Assembly: GCF_014646995.1 (NCBI RefSeq)
Contig: NZ_BMOI01000011.1
Coordinates: forward strand, 78,180 to 142,179
DNA length: 64,000 bases
Direction: 5' to 3'
DNA from: Curtobacterium luteum
GTDB lineage: Bacteria > Actinomycetota > Actinomycetes > Actinomycetales > Microbacteriaceae
A program made the position numbers and the translations under genes. The notes under the pieces were generated by a model. The model was not told the DNA's origin. It made no database searches and was given only the letters and a program-made list of their open reading frames with translations. Of this stretch, positions 16,635 through 26,211 are shown piece after piece (position 1 is the stretch's first letter; every line of letters starts with the position of its first letter).

Positions 16635-17471
16635 CTACATCTCCTCGTGCGTGTCCGGGTCGCCGTCCCAGAGGCGGCCGCGCTCGAGCGCGGAGATCGC
16701 CCGCACCTCGTCGTCGGTCAGCTCGAAGCCGAACACGTCGAGGTTCTGCCGCTGGCGCTCCGGGTCGCCCGACTTCGGCACCGGCACGGCGCCGAGCTGG
16801 ACGTGCCAGCGCAGCACGACCTGGCCGGGCGTGACACCGTGGGCCTCGGCCGCGGCGACGACCGCCGGCTCGCTCATGAGCTCCGACTGCTTCGCGAGGG
16901 GGCTCCAGCTCTCGGTCACGATGCCGAGCTCCTGGTGCACCTTCCGCAGCTGGGCCTGGGGGAAGTACGGGTGCAGCTCGACCTGGTTCACGGCCGGAGC
17001 GACACCGGTGGCGTCGACGATGCGCTTCAGGTGGTCCGGCGTGAAGTTCGAGACGCCGATCGAGCGGACCTTGCCCGCGTCGCGGAGGTCCACGAAGGCC
17101 TTCCACGTGTCGACGAACTTGTCGACGGACGGGTTCGGCCAGTGGATGAGGTACATGTCCACGTGGTCGAGGCCGAGGTTCGCGAGCGACTCGTCGATCG
17201 ATCGGTGCGCCTCGTCGTACCCGTGGTGGCGCCCCGGCAGCTTCGTGGTGACGACGAGGTCCTCGCGGTCGACCCCGGACTCCCGGACCGCACGGCCGAC
17301 GGCGTCCTCGTTGCCGTAGTTGAGGGCGGTGTCGAGCAGCCGGTAGCCGCTCGCGATCGCCGCCTGCACCTGCGCGGTGCCCTCGTCGCCGTTCAGGCCG
17401 TAGGTGCCGAGCCCGAGCTCGGGGAACCGGTGGCCGTCGTTCAGCTCGATCGTCGGGGCGCCGACCTGCAT
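16635..17471 (-). CDS. Aldo/keto reductase
   Basis: A 278-residue NADPH-dependent TIM-barrel oxidoreductase reducing aldehydes or ketones such as 2,5-diketo-gluconate; the substrate is not determined. The catalytic tetrad is visible: Asp in LLDTALNYGNE, the Tyr of that motif, Lys in VVTTKLPG, and His in YLIHWPNP. The cofactor signature is in VPVPKSGDPERQRQNLDVF, with GKVRSIGVSNFTPDHL upstream of it. The ATG overlaps the TGA of the FKBP gene by one base (TGATG), so translation is coupled. A strong palindrome follows the stop. Confidence 0.93.
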   Translation of the reverse strand: MQVGAPTIELNDGHRFPELGLGTYGLNGDEGTAQVQAAIASGYRLLDTALNYGNEDAVGRAVRESGVDREDLVVTTKLPGRHHGYDEAHRSIDESLANLGLDHVDMYLIHWPNPSVDKFVDTWKAFVDLRDAGKVRSIGVSNFTPDHLKRIVDATGVAPAVNQVELHPYFPQAQLRKVHQELGIVTESWSPLAKQSELMSEPAVVAAAEAHGVTPGQVVLRWHVQLGAVPVPKSGDPERQRQNLDVFGFELTDDEVRAISALERGRLWDGDPDTHEEM

Positions 17472-17842
17472 CAGCGGACCCCGAGGAGGTCGATCACGAA
17501 GATGAGGGTCTTGCCGGAGAGGAAGTGTCCGCCGCCGGCCGGGCCGTAGGCGAGCTCCGGCGGGACGACGAGCTTGCGGCGACCGCCGACCTTCATGCCG
17601 GGGATGCCCTCCTGCCAGCCGCGCACGAGCGCCGCGAGCGGGAAGTCGATCGGCTCGCCACGGTTCCACGAGCTGTCGAACTCCTCGCCGGACTCGTACT
17701 CGACGCCGGCGTAGTGGACCTTGACGGTCGAGCCGGCGGCCGCCTCGTCGCCGGAGCCCTCGACGATGTCGGTGATCACGAGCTCGGTGGGGGCCGGGCC
17801 CTCGGGGGCGTCGAACTCGGGCTTGCTGTTGAGGTCAGTCAT
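17471..17842 (-). CDS. FKBP-type peptidyl-prolyl cis-trans isomerase
   Basis: 123 residues with a single cytosolic FKBP domain (about residues 25-122), which speeds proline isomerisation during folding. The motifs VKVHYAGVEYESGEEFDSSW, PLAALVRGWQEGIPGMKVGG and LVVPPELAYGPAG hold the active-site Tyr, Asp, Phe, Trp and the second Tyr of the family. There is no signal peptide. It is the first gene of a two-gene operon with the aldo/keto reductase and is divergent from the MFS gene across 113 bases. Confidence 0.94.
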   Translation of the reverse strand: MTDLNSKPEFDAPEGPAPTELVITDIVEGSGDEAAAGSTVKVHYAGVEYESGEEFDSSWNRGEPIDFPLAALVRGWQEGIPGMKVGGRRKLVVPPELAYGPAGGGHFLSGKTLIFVIDLLGVR

Positions 17843-17955
17843 GCCCGCAAGTCAACCAGGTCGCATCCCCGGTCATCCGCTGGACGTCGGTCGTCACGCT
17901 GCCCGCGAACGCCGACCACCCCGTCGTCGCCGACAGGCACCAGAATGGTTCCACC

Positions 17956-19821
17956 GTGACACGATCCGACACCGCACCGCGCCGCCGCCTGCTCGCCGAC
18001 CTCACCCCGCTCCGCCGCTCCCCCGCGTTCGCGCGGCTGTGGGCGGGCACGGCGATCGCCGGCATCGGCACGCAGATGACCACCGTGGCCGTCGGCCTCG
18101 AAGTCTACGAGATCACGCACTCGACCTTCGCGGTGGCCCTGGTCGGCGTCATCGCCCTCGTCCCGATGATCGCCGCCGGGCTGTACGGGGGCATGCTCGC
18201 GGACGCGTTCGACCGCCGGCTCGTCGCGCTCGTGTCCTCGATCGTCGCGTGGGGCTCGGTCGCCCTGATCGCCACCCATGCCTGGCTCGGACTGCACAGC
18301 GTCGTCCTGCTCTACGTCCTCGCGACCGTGAACGCCGTCGCGGCCACGGTCAGCAACGCCTCCCGCTCGGCGATCGTGCCGCGGCTGGTCGGCACGGACC
18401 TGCTCCCCGCGGCGAGCGCCCTCGGCGGGATCGCGTCCGGGTTCCAGGTCACCGTCGGTCCGGCGATCGCGGGTGTGCTCATCGCGACCGTCGGCTTCGC
18501 CCCGACGTACACGATCGACGTGGTGCTCTTCACGTTCGCGTTCCTCGGGGTGTTCACGCTGCCGCGGATGGCGGCGGACGACGACGCGCTCCGGCCGGGG
18601 CTCGGTTCGCTCGTCGAGGGCGCCCGGTTCCTGAAGCGCTCGCGCAACATCACGATGACGTTCGTGCTCGACATCGTGGCGATGACCTTCGGGCAGCCGC
18701 GGGTGCTCTTCCCCGCGATCGGCGCGCTCGTGATCGGCGGCGGGTCCATCACGGTCGGCACGCTCACCGCGGCGTACGCGATCGGCGCGCTGCTCTCGAG
18801 CGTGTTCTCCGGTCCCCTCGGGCACGTCCGCCGCCAGGGCGAGGCCGTGGGCTGGGCGATCACGGCGTACGGCGCGGCGATCGCCGGGTTCGGCGTCGTC
18901 ATCGCGGTCGCGCACGCACTCGGTGGCCGCGCCGGTGAGCGCTTCGACGTCGGGATCCTGCCGGCGCTCGCGCTCGCGGCGCTGTTCCTCGCGATCTCGG
19001 GCGGGGCGGACAACGTGAGCTCGGTGTTCCGGAACACGATCCTCCAGGCGGCGGCGCCGGACGGGATGCGCGGACGGTTGCAGGGCATCTTCATCGTCGT
19101 CGTGACGGGCGGCCCGCGGGTCGGCGACCTGTACGCGGGGCTCGTCGTGGCGGCGGGCATCGCGTACCCGCCCATCATCGGTGGCGTGCTCATCATCGGG
19201 CTGGTCGCGCTGCTGCTCCGTCTCGTGCCGTCGTTCCGGCGGTACGACGCGCTGCACCCGCACGCGAACTATGCGCACCCCGAGGCTCGGCCGGCGCGCC
19301 CCGAGTCTCGGCCGCCGCACCCCGAGTTCCGGCCGGCGCGCCCCGAGTCTTGCGCTACGCGACACTGCTCGCGGCCGAGGGCACGAGAACTGTCGCCCAC
19401 CCCGAGGCTCGGCCGGCGCACCCGAGTCTCGGCCGGCGCGCCCCGAGGCTCGGCCGGCGCACCCCGAGGCTCGGCCGCCGCCCGCCGAGTCTCGCGCTAC
19501 GCGACACTGCTCGCGGCCGAGGGCACGAGAACTGTCGCCCACCCCGAGACTCGGCCGGCGCGCGCTGAGTCTCGGCCGGCGCACACCGAGTCTCCGCCGG
19601 CGCGCGCCGAGTCTCGGCAGCGGGTCGCCAGCGCGACCAGACGCCGGCCTGGAGGCGCGTGGCGGGCCCGCACCGCGCCTCCCGTCCGGATGCAGGTAGT
19701 TTCGTACGCATGCAGGACCGCGACGCGCGCGCCATCCAGCGGACCGGGGTCCGCGCCGTCGTCCGGCGTACCTACCACTCGGTCATCCGGCACCGGGTCA
19801 TCGACGCCGCGGCCTCGCTGA
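17956..19821 (+). CDS. MFS transporter with repeat-encoded C-terminal extension
   Basis: A major facilitator of the enterobactin-exporter (EntS-like) type with about twelve membrane helices in the first 430 residues (TIAGIGTQMTTVAVGLEVYE; GMLADAFDRRLV; ASGFQVTVGPAIAGVLIATV). It probably exports a small molecule or drug. The transporter fold ends near RLVPSFRRYDALHP, residue 435 (about 19260). No stop follows: the frame runs through a 21-bp repeat array encoding PEARPAR-like heptads, two family C elements and a family A palindrome, and stops at 19821, 112 bases inside yihY. The natural stop seems to have been lost by repeat insertion. CAGAAT lies 9 bases before the GTG. Confidence 0.8.
   Translation: MTRSDTAPRRRLLADLTPLRRSPAFARLWAGTAIAGIGTQMTTVAVGLEVYEITHSTFAVALVGVIALVPMIAAGLYGGMLADAFDRRLVALVSSIVAWGSVALIATHAWLGLHSVVLLYVLATVNAVAATVSNASRSAIVPRLVGTDLLPAASALGGIASGFQVTVGPAIAGVLIATVGFAPTYTIDVVLFTFAFLGVFTLPRMAADDDALRPGLGSLVEGARFLKRSRNITMTFVLDIVAMTFGQPRVLFPAIGALVIGGGSITVGTLTAAYAIGALLSSVFSGPLGHVRRQGEAVGWAITAYGAAIAGFGVVIAVAHALGGRAGERFDVGILPALALAALFLAISGGADNVSSVFRNTILQAAAPDGMRGRLQGIFIVVVTGGPRVGDLYAGLVVAAGIAYPPIIGGVLIIGLVALLLRLVPSFRRYDALHPHANYAHPEARPARPESRPPHPEFRPARPESCATRHCSRPRARELSPTPRLGRRTRVSAGAPRGSAGAPRGSAAARRVSRYATLLAAEGTRTVAHPETRPARAESRPAHTESPPARAESRQRVASATRRRPGGAWRARTAPPVRMQVVSYACRTATRAPSSGPGSAPSSGVPTTRSSGTGSSTPRPR
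19342..19412. repeat. Family C element, copy 2
   Basis: 71 bp, from CCGAGTCTTG to CCGAGGCTCGG, containing GCGACACTGCTCG and CGAGAACTGTCGC. It differs from copy 3 at only a few positions. Confidence 0.75.
19485..19554. repeat. Family C element, copy 3
   Basis: 70 bp, from CCGAGTCTCG to CCGAGACTCGG, with the same internal GCGACACTGCTCG and CGAGAACTGTCGC as copy 2. Confidence 0.75.
19644..19689. repeat. Family A palindrome, just upstream of yihY
   Basis: CCGGCCTGGAGGCGCGTGG at the left and CGCGCCTCCCGTCCGG at the right. It ends 7 bases before the TAGTTT hexamer proposed as the yihY -10 box, so it lies over the -35 zone. Confidence 0.7.
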
Positions 19822-20789
19822 CTTTCTTCGCGACCCTCACGGTGTTCCCGACAGCGCTCGCGGTGGTGTCCGCACTCGCGATCGTGGACCGATCGGGCGA
19901 CGGGCTCGAGGACATAATCCAGGTGCTCGGGTTCATCGTGCGGCCCGAGACGGCCACGCACCTCGAGGAACCCCTGCGGCAGCTGCTCTCGCTCGACAAC
20001 CCCTGGCTCGGCTTCGCGACCGGAGTGGTGCTGACGCTGTGGTCGTTGTCCGGGTACGCGACGGCGTTCGGCCGCGCGATGAACACCGCCTACGAGGTCG
20101 AGGAGGGCCGCCGGATCTGGAAGTTCCGCAGCATGATGCTCCTCGTCACGCTGCTCGTCATGGTCGGCGGTGCCGTCGCGATCCTCATCCTGCTCGGCAC
20201 GCCGACCATCGCCGCGGCTATCGTCGACCAGATGGGCTGGCCGATCTGGGTCGACGACCTGTGGAACGTGCTGAAGTGGCCCGTCCTCGCGGCGGACCTC
20301 GTGGTGATGGTGGCCGTGCTCTACCACGCGACGCCGAACGTGAGGACGCCGCAACTCCGGTGGGTGTCCGCCGGTGCCGCGTTCGCGATCGTGACCTGGG
20401 CGATCGCGACCCTCGGGTTCGCGGTCTACGTCGAGACGATCGGCGCGGGGAACCGGGCGTACGGCTGGCTCGGTGGGGCGATCCTGCTGCTCGTGTACCT
20501 GTACATCTCGAACTTCGTGCTCGTCGTCGGCGGTGAACTCGACTCCGAGGTCATCCGGATGCGCCAGCTCTTCGCCGGGATCGAGGCCGACGAGGCCATC
20601 CGGCTCCCGCTCCGGGACGTCACGCGCAACTTCACCCTGGCCCGGTGGCGGGACGCCGACATCGCCGCCGCGCACCACGTCCGGGTCGAGGCCGCGAAGC
20701 TCCCCCGCGACGACGAGGAGTCCGCTCAGGAGGCGCACCTCCGTGACCTCGCCGGGAAGGTGCAGGTCAGCGAACCCCCGATGCCGTAG
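19710..20789 (+). CDS. YihY/BrkB family inner membrane protein
   Basis: A 359-residue protein with about six membrane helices: ASLTFFATLTVFPTALAVVS, PWLGFATGVVLTLWSLSGYA, MLLVTLLVMVGGAVAILILL, AADLVVMVAVLYHATPN, FAIVTWAIATLGFAVYVE and GGAILLLVYLYISNFVLVVG. The family signature segments LWSLSGYATAFGRAMNTAY and YGWLGGAILLLVYLY followed by GGELDSE are present. The function is unproven; family members were once mistaken for RNase BN. TAGTTT ends 7 bases before the ATG, so it is leaderless-like. The start lies inside the read-through extension of the MFS frame. Confidence 0.9.
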   Translation: MQDRDARAIQRTGVRAVVRRTYHSVIRHRVIDAAASLTFFATLTVFPTALAVVSALAIVDRSGDGLEDIIQVLGFIVRPETATHLEEPLRQLLSLDNPWLGFATGVVLTLWSLSGYATAFGRAMNTAYEVEEGRRIWKFRSMMLLVTLLVMVGGAVAILILLGTPTIAAAIVDQMGWPIWVDDLWNVLKWPVLAADLVVMVAVLYHATPNVRTPQLRWVSAGAAFAIVTWAIATLGFAVYVETIGAGNRAYGWLGGAILLLVYLYISNFVLVVGGELDSEVIRMRQLFAGIEADEAIRLPLRDVTRNFTLARWRDADIAAAHHVRVEAAKLPRDDEESAQEAHLRDLAGKVQVSEPPMP

Positions 20790-20800
20790 GCGGGGCCGAT

Positions 20801-21085
20801 GCCTCGCACGGTGCGAGGCAGCGGATGCACGGTGCGAGGCGCCGGACGCACGGTGCGAGGTTCCACACATGGTGCGGGCTCCTGGCGCTCGCACGGTGCG
20901 TGGAACCTCGCACCGTGCGGCGACCTCGCACCGTGCGAGGCGGCACCGCACCGTGCGAGGAAGTACGCACCGTGCGACGCCTCAGCCCTCGCACGGTGCG
21001 TGGAACCTCGCACCGTGCGGCGACCACGCACCGTGCGACGCGGCTCCGCACCGTGCGACGCGACCTCGCACCGTGCGACACGCAC
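20801..21085. repeat. 308-bp gene-free region: array of CGCACSGTGCG palindromes (family B)
   Basis: Between yihY and aspA (convergent, 20790-21097) I count about thirteen copies of the 11-bp palindrome CGCAC[C/G]GTGCG, most separated by 18-24 bases, followed by AGG, TGG, ACG or GCG. A stretch containing CGCACGGTGCGTGGAACCTC appears twice, about 110 bases apart. No gene or RNA is recognised here. Confidence 0.8.
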
Positions 21086-21097
21086 CATCCGACGCGC

Positions 21098-22570
21098 TCA
21101 GCGCTCGCGCGCGGCCTGGTCCAGCATCTCCTCGGTGATGACCGGGATCGCCCCCGTCGCGAGCTCGATGCCGGACAGTCGTGCCGGCGAGAGGACGCGC
21201 TGCACCTGGTCCTCCTCCATGAGTCCGGCAGCCGTGACGAGCGTCGCGATCGGTGTCGAGGTGGTCAGCGCCGTGTGCGCGATCGACGCCGCCGCCGCGT
21301 ACCCGATGTACGGCGTCAGCGCGGTCACGACGCCGACGTTCGTGTCGACCTGGGCAGCGAGCTTCGCCTCGTTCGCCTCGATCCCGGTCACGCAGTGCAC
21401 GCGGAGCGTCTCGCAGCCGTTCGCCATCCACTGCAACGACTGCATGATCGAGTGCGCGATGATCGGCTCGAACGCGTTGAGCTGCAGCTGACCGCCCTCG
21501 GCCGCCATGGTCACGGTGGTGTCCGCACCGACGACCGCGAACGCGATCTGGTTCACGACCTCCGGGATCACCGGGTTCACCTTGCCGGGCATGATCGAGG
21601 AACCCGCCTGCCGCGCCGGGAGCGTGATCTCGCCGAGTCCCGCCTGCGGCCCCGAGGCGAGGAGGCGGAGGTCGTTGCAGATCTTCGAGAGCTTCGCCGC
21701 GCTGCGCTTCACCGTGCCGGACAGCGTCATGAACGCACCGGCGTCGCTCGTCGCCTCGATGAGGTCCGGGGCGGTCACCACGTCGAGCCCGGTCGCGATC
21801 TCCAACTGCCGGCGGACCTCGTCGCGGTACAGCGGATCGGCGGTGATGCCGGTGCCGATCGCCGTCGCGCCGAGGTTCGTCTCCGCGAGCAGCGGCATCA
21901 CCTTCGAGAGCAGGAGGACGTCCTCCTGGATGGTGTGCGAGAACCCGGTGAACTCCTGCCCGAGCGTCATCGGCACGGCGTCCTGCAGCTGGGTCCGCCC
22001 GATCTTCAGGACGTCCGCGAAGGCCCGACCGCGCTCGGCGAAGGCGTCGGAGAGGGCCTCGAGCTGCGTGTTGAGCCGCCGCACCCCGAGGATCATCGCG
22101 AGCTTGATGCTCGTCGGGTACGTGTCGTTCGTCGACTGGCTGCGGTTCACGTGGTCGATCGGGTGCAGGTACGCGTAGTCGCCCTTCTCCCGGCCGAGCA
22201 GTTCGAGGGCACGGTTCGCGAGCACCTCGTTCGTGTTCATGTTCGTGCTCGTGCCGGCACCGCCCTGCACGACGTCGACCACGAACTGGTCGCGGAGCCG
22301 GCCGTCCCGGACCTCCTGCGCGGCGGCGTCGATGGCGTCGGCGCGCTCGCCATCGAGCACCCCGATCGCCTTGTTCGCGCGGGCCGCGGCCTGCTTGACG
22401 GTCGCGAGGGCCTCGATCAGGTCCGGGTACACCGCGATCGGGACGGACGTGATGGGGAAGTTCTCGAGCGCCCGGAGGGTGTTGATGCCCCAGTAGGCGT
22501 CGGCCGGGACCTCCCGGCTGCCCAGGGAGTCGGTCTCGGTGCGGGTGGGTCGTGGTGCGTCGTTGCTCAC
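21098..22570 (-). CDS. aspA: Aspartate ammonia-lyase
   Basis: A 490-residue member of the aspartase/fumarase superfamily that converts aspartate to fumarate and ammonia as a tetramer. The signature loop GSSIMPGKVNPVIPEVVNQ carries the catalytic serine, and TNMNTNEVLANRALELLG and HPIDHVNRSQSTNDTYPT are the other two conserved regions. The VIPEVVNQ ending and the N-terminus EVPADAYWGINTLRALENF point to aspartase rather than class II fumarase (which has NPTQCEA), though activity should be read as likely. Its 3' end faces the palindrome array. Confidence 0.92.
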   Translation of the reverse strand: MSNDAPRPTRTETDSLGSREVPADAYWGINTLRALENFPITSVPIAVYPDLIEALATVKQAAARANKAIGVLDGERADAIDAAAQEVRDGRLRDQFVVDVVQGGAGTSTNMNTNEVLANRALELLGREKGDYAYLHPIDHVNRSQSTNDTYPTSIKLAMILGVRRLNTQLEALSDAFAERGRAFADVLKIGRTQLQDAVPMTLGQEFTGFSHTIQEDVLLLSKVMPLLAETNLGATAIGTGITADPLYRDEVRRQLEIATGLDVVTAPDLIEATSDAGAFMTLSGTVKRSAAKLSKICNDLRLLASGPQAGLGEITLPARQAGSSIMPGKVNPVIPEVVNQIAFAVVGADTTVTMAAEGGQLQLNAFEPIIAHSIMQSLQWMANGCETLRVHCVTGIEANEAKLAAQVDTNVGVVTALTPYIGYAAAASIAHTALTTSTPIATLVTAAGLMEEDQVQRVLSPARLSGIELATGAIPVITEEMLDQAARER

Positions 22571-22655
22571 CCGGCCCAGGCTAGTCCGAACCGTCCGGCC
22601 GGTCCTGGTGCGGTGGCGGGCGCGTGTCGGCGTGCGTCCGCCGCGACCGGGCAGA

Positions 22656-22699
22656 CGGCCGGGAGGCTCGTGGCGGCGCCGCCACGAGCCTCCCGGCCG
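22656..22699. repeat. Perfect 44-bp palindrome (family A)
   Basis: All 22 base pairs match around the centre at 22677/22678; arms read CGGCCGGGAGGCTCGTGGCG. It is in the 211-base spacer between aspA and the Pit accessory gene, both on the minus strand. Its length and arm sequence match the palindrome at 16543-16586. Confidence 0.85.
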
Positions 22700-22781
22700 C
22701 CCTCCGGTCGCGTCAGCCCTCTGGTCGCGTCCGCCCTCTGGTCGCGTCAGCGACCAGTCGTGCGCCAGGGCGCAGCACCCG

Positions 22782-23077
22782 TCAGTGGAACTGCGGGACG
22801 ATGAGGTAGATGCCGTAGAGGACGGCCGCGGCGCAGACGGCGAAGCAGACGACCGCGAGCGAGCGGTACAGCCGCACCCCCGGCGGGGTCTGCCCGGGGA
22901 GCGGGAACCCGGCGGTCGCCGGCCCGACGGTCCCGTCGTCCTTGATCGTGTACTTCCCGGCGCGGGTGTCGGCGGCGCTCCAGAACCGGAGGCCGACCGA
23001 GTACACCGTCACGACGAAGCACGCCGCGACGACCGAGACCACCGCGACACTGACGAACGCCAGCCAGTCGATGCCCA

Positions 23078-23078
<1 letters not shown>
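22782..23078 (-). CDS. Small two-helix membrane protein encoded with Pit
   Basis: 98 residues, no named family recognised. Two membrane helices, FVSVAVVSVVAACFVVTVYSVGL and SLAVVCFAVCAAAVLYGIYLIV, flank a loop of about 35 residues with DTRAGKYTIKDDGTVG and PGQTPPGVRLYRS. The ATG overlaps the TGA of the Pit gene by one base (TGATG), so translation is coupled and the protein may be a subunit or regulator of the transporter. Small proteins of this kind follow pit in several actinobacteria, but no function is established that I know of. Confidence 0.8.
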
Positions 23079-24334
<1,256 letters not shown>

Positions 24335-24342
24335 CGCGGGAA

Positions 24343-24371
24343 AGTGTCCCAGGCGACCGGCCCGAGCACAA
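24343..24371 (-). promoter_or_regulatory. pit promoter
   Basis: TTGTGC (24366-24371) and GACACT (24343-24348) on the minus strand are separated by exactly 17 bases; the -10 ends 8 bases before the GTG, so the transcript would be nearly or fully leaderless. Confidence 0.5.
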
Positions 24372-24379
24372 ACCCTGGT

Positions 24380-24401
24380 GTTCACCGGACGTTCACCATG
24401 C
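24380..24401. promoter_or_regulatory. PHO-box-like direct repeat (PhoP site)
   Basis: Two perfect GTTCACC heptads start 11 bases apart (24380 and 24391), matching the 11-bp direct repeat unit described for actinobacterial PhoP. A weaker third, GTTCAGG, starts at 24412. The pair ends 8 bases upstream of the pit -35, with the heptads reversed relative to pit; it could also serve the divergent nhaP gene. Confidence 0.5.
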
Positions 24402-24450
24402 CTGTCGATCTGTTCAGGAACGGAACCATTCCGATGAGAGAATGTTCCTC

Positions 24451-26139
24451 ATGGACACCGTCGAGCTCCTCGCCATGCTGATCGGATCGCTCGCGGTGAC
24501 CGGGTTCGCACGGGCGAAGGGACTGCCGGCACCCCTGCTCGTCACCGCGGTCGCCCTCGCGGCGTCGTTCCTCCCCGGGCTGCCCCACATCGAGATCGAC
24601 TCCGAAGTGATCCTCACGGTGGTCCTGCCGCCACTGCTCTACTCCGCGGCGCTCGACGTGTCGTGGCAGAGCTTCCGGACCTCCATCAAGCAGATCCGCC
24701 GACTCGGCATCTTCCTCGTCATCGTCACCGCGCTCGTGGTCGGCGCGGTCGCATACCTCCTCATCCCGGACATGACACTGCCGGCCGCGATCCTGCTCGG
24801 TGCGATCGTCGCCCCACCGGACGCCGTGTCCGCCGCGGCGATCGGCCGGAAGCTCGGACTCCCCCGACGCGTGATGACGGTCCTGTCCGGTGAGAGCCTC
24901 ATCAACGACGCGGCCTCGCTGACCCTGGTGCGGGTGTTCACGCTGATCATCGCCGGGACGTCCCTGACCGTCTGGCAGGACCTCGGCATCTTCGGCCTCG
25001 CGATCGGTGTCGGTCTGGTGGTCGGCGGCGTGCTCGGCGTGCTCGTGCACTGGATCCGGATGCGCATCAACGACCCCGTGGTCGAGACGATCATGAGCAT
25101 CCTGCTGCCGTTCGTCGCGTACATCGGCGCCGAACACCTCTCCGGCTCCGGCGTCATCGCGGTCGTCACGGCCGGCCTCTACATCGGGTACAACTCGCCG
25201 AAGGAGGGCTACGCGACCCGCCTGCAGGAGCGCCCGCTGTGGACGAGCATCGACGTCATCCTCGAGGGCTTCGTCTTCGCGCTCATCGGGCTGCAGCTGA
25301 ACGACGTCGTGCAGAAGCTCGTCGAGAGCGAGCGGAGCCTCGGCCAGACGCTGACCGCCGCCCTGGTGGTGCTGGCCGTCGTGATCCTCGTCCGGCCGCT
25401 GTTCGTGTTCGAGTCGTACGTCCGCAACCGGATCAACGGACGGTGGCTCCGCCCGCTGCGCATCCGGCTGTCCCGGGGCCACCCGTCGTTGCGGTGGATG
25501 CGCGGTACGGCCGAACCGAAGCTCAACTGGCGCGAGCTCACCGTGATCTCCTGGACCGGCATGCGCGGGGTGGTCACCCTCGCGGCGGCGGTCTCGGTCG
25601 TGGCGAGCCCGACGGAGATCCCGGCGCAGGACACCATCTTCGTGATCGCGTTCATCGTGACCGTCGGCACCCTGCTGCTCCAGGGCCTGACGCTGCCGTT
25701 CGTCATCCGGGCGCTCGACGTGCAGGACCCCGAGGAGGGCATCGAGGACGTCCGGAGCGAGATGCGGCTCAACGAGCGCACCACCCGCGCGGCGATCGAC
25801 CTCATCGAGCAGCGGCGGCCCGAGTGGGGCGAGCGGTTCGGCGCCGAGGCCACCGACGTCTTCGTGGCGCGGCTCAAGGCACGGCTCGAGCGTGCGGCGG
25901 AGACCTTCCGACAGGACGCGCTCGAGGAGGAGACCGAGGACCAGCACCTGCCGAGCCGGCTCCGGGGGGCGCAGATGCAGGACATCCGGCGCGACCTGCT
26001 CGACCGGCGCCGCGAGATCGTCCTCGACGAGCGGGAGAAGGGGAACCTCGACGAGGAGGTCAAGCGCCGCGTGCTCGTCACGCTCGACGCCGAAGAGCTC
26101 GCGATGGACTCGGCACAGGCGTCCCGCAGCCGCAGCTGA
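24451..26139 (+). CDS. Na+/H+ antiporter, NhaP-type (CPA1 family)
   Basis: A 562-residue cation/proton antiporter. The first 400 residues hold about twelve membrane helices with the transport-site motifs ILLGAIVAPPDAVSAAAIGR and LSGESLINDAASLTLVRVF; the Asp in NDA is the expected ion ligand. A cytosolic tail of about 160 residues rich in Arg and Glu (EQRRPEWGERFG; LLDRRREIVLDEREKG) is probably regulatory. GAGAAT ends 7 bases before the ATG at 24451; an in-frame ATG at 24442 is possible. It shares the control region with pit. Confidence 0.92.
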   Translation: MDTVELLAMLIGSLAVTGFARAKGLPAPLLVTAVALAASFLPGLPHIEIDSEVILTVVLPPLLYSAALDVSWQSFRTSIKQIRRLGIFLVIVTALVVGAVAYLLIPDMTLPAAILLGAIVAPPDAVSAAAIGRKLGLPRRVMTVLSGESLINDAASLTLVRVFTLIIAGTSLTVWQDLGIFGLAIGVGLVVGGVLGVLVHWIRMRINDPVVETIMSILLPFVAYIGAEHLSGSGVIAVVTAGLYIGYNSPKEGYATRLQERPLWTSIDVILEGFVFALIGLQLNDVVQKLVESERSLGQTLTAALVVLAVVILVRPLFVFESYVRNRINGRWLRPLRIRLSRGHPSLRWMRGTAEPKLNWRELTVISWTGMRGVVTLAAAVSVVASPTEIPAQDTIFVIAFIVTVGTLLLQGLTLPFVIRALDVQDPEEGIEDVRSEMRLNERTTRAAIDLIEQRRPEWGERFGAEATDVFVARLKARLERAAETFRQDALEEETEDQHLPSRLRGAQMQDIRRDLLDRRREIVLDEREKGNLDEEVKRRVLVTLDAEELAMDSAQASRSRS

Positions 26140-26211
26140 CCCGTCCCGGTCGCTCCGAGCACCCCGGGCGTATCCTGACGCTCCGGATCGAGAACAGGAG
26201 CACCTGGCCGA

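Larger units (their letters stand above)
19278..19619. repeat. 21-bp tandem array with two embedded family C elements
   Basis: About ten units of the form CCCGAG[T/G]CTCGGCCGGCGC, mostly 21 bp apart, are interrupted by two 70-bp family C elements. In the MFS frame the first units encode P-E-[A/S]-R-P-A-[R/H]. The unit core CCGAG-N-CTCGG is the same palindrome that ends the family C elements. Confidence 0.8.

Noticed and set aside
20801..21085. CRISPR array
   Set aside because: The repeated unit is only 11 bp and palindromic, the spacing varies from 18 to 24 bases, the intervening sequences are themselves repeated, and there are no cas genes.
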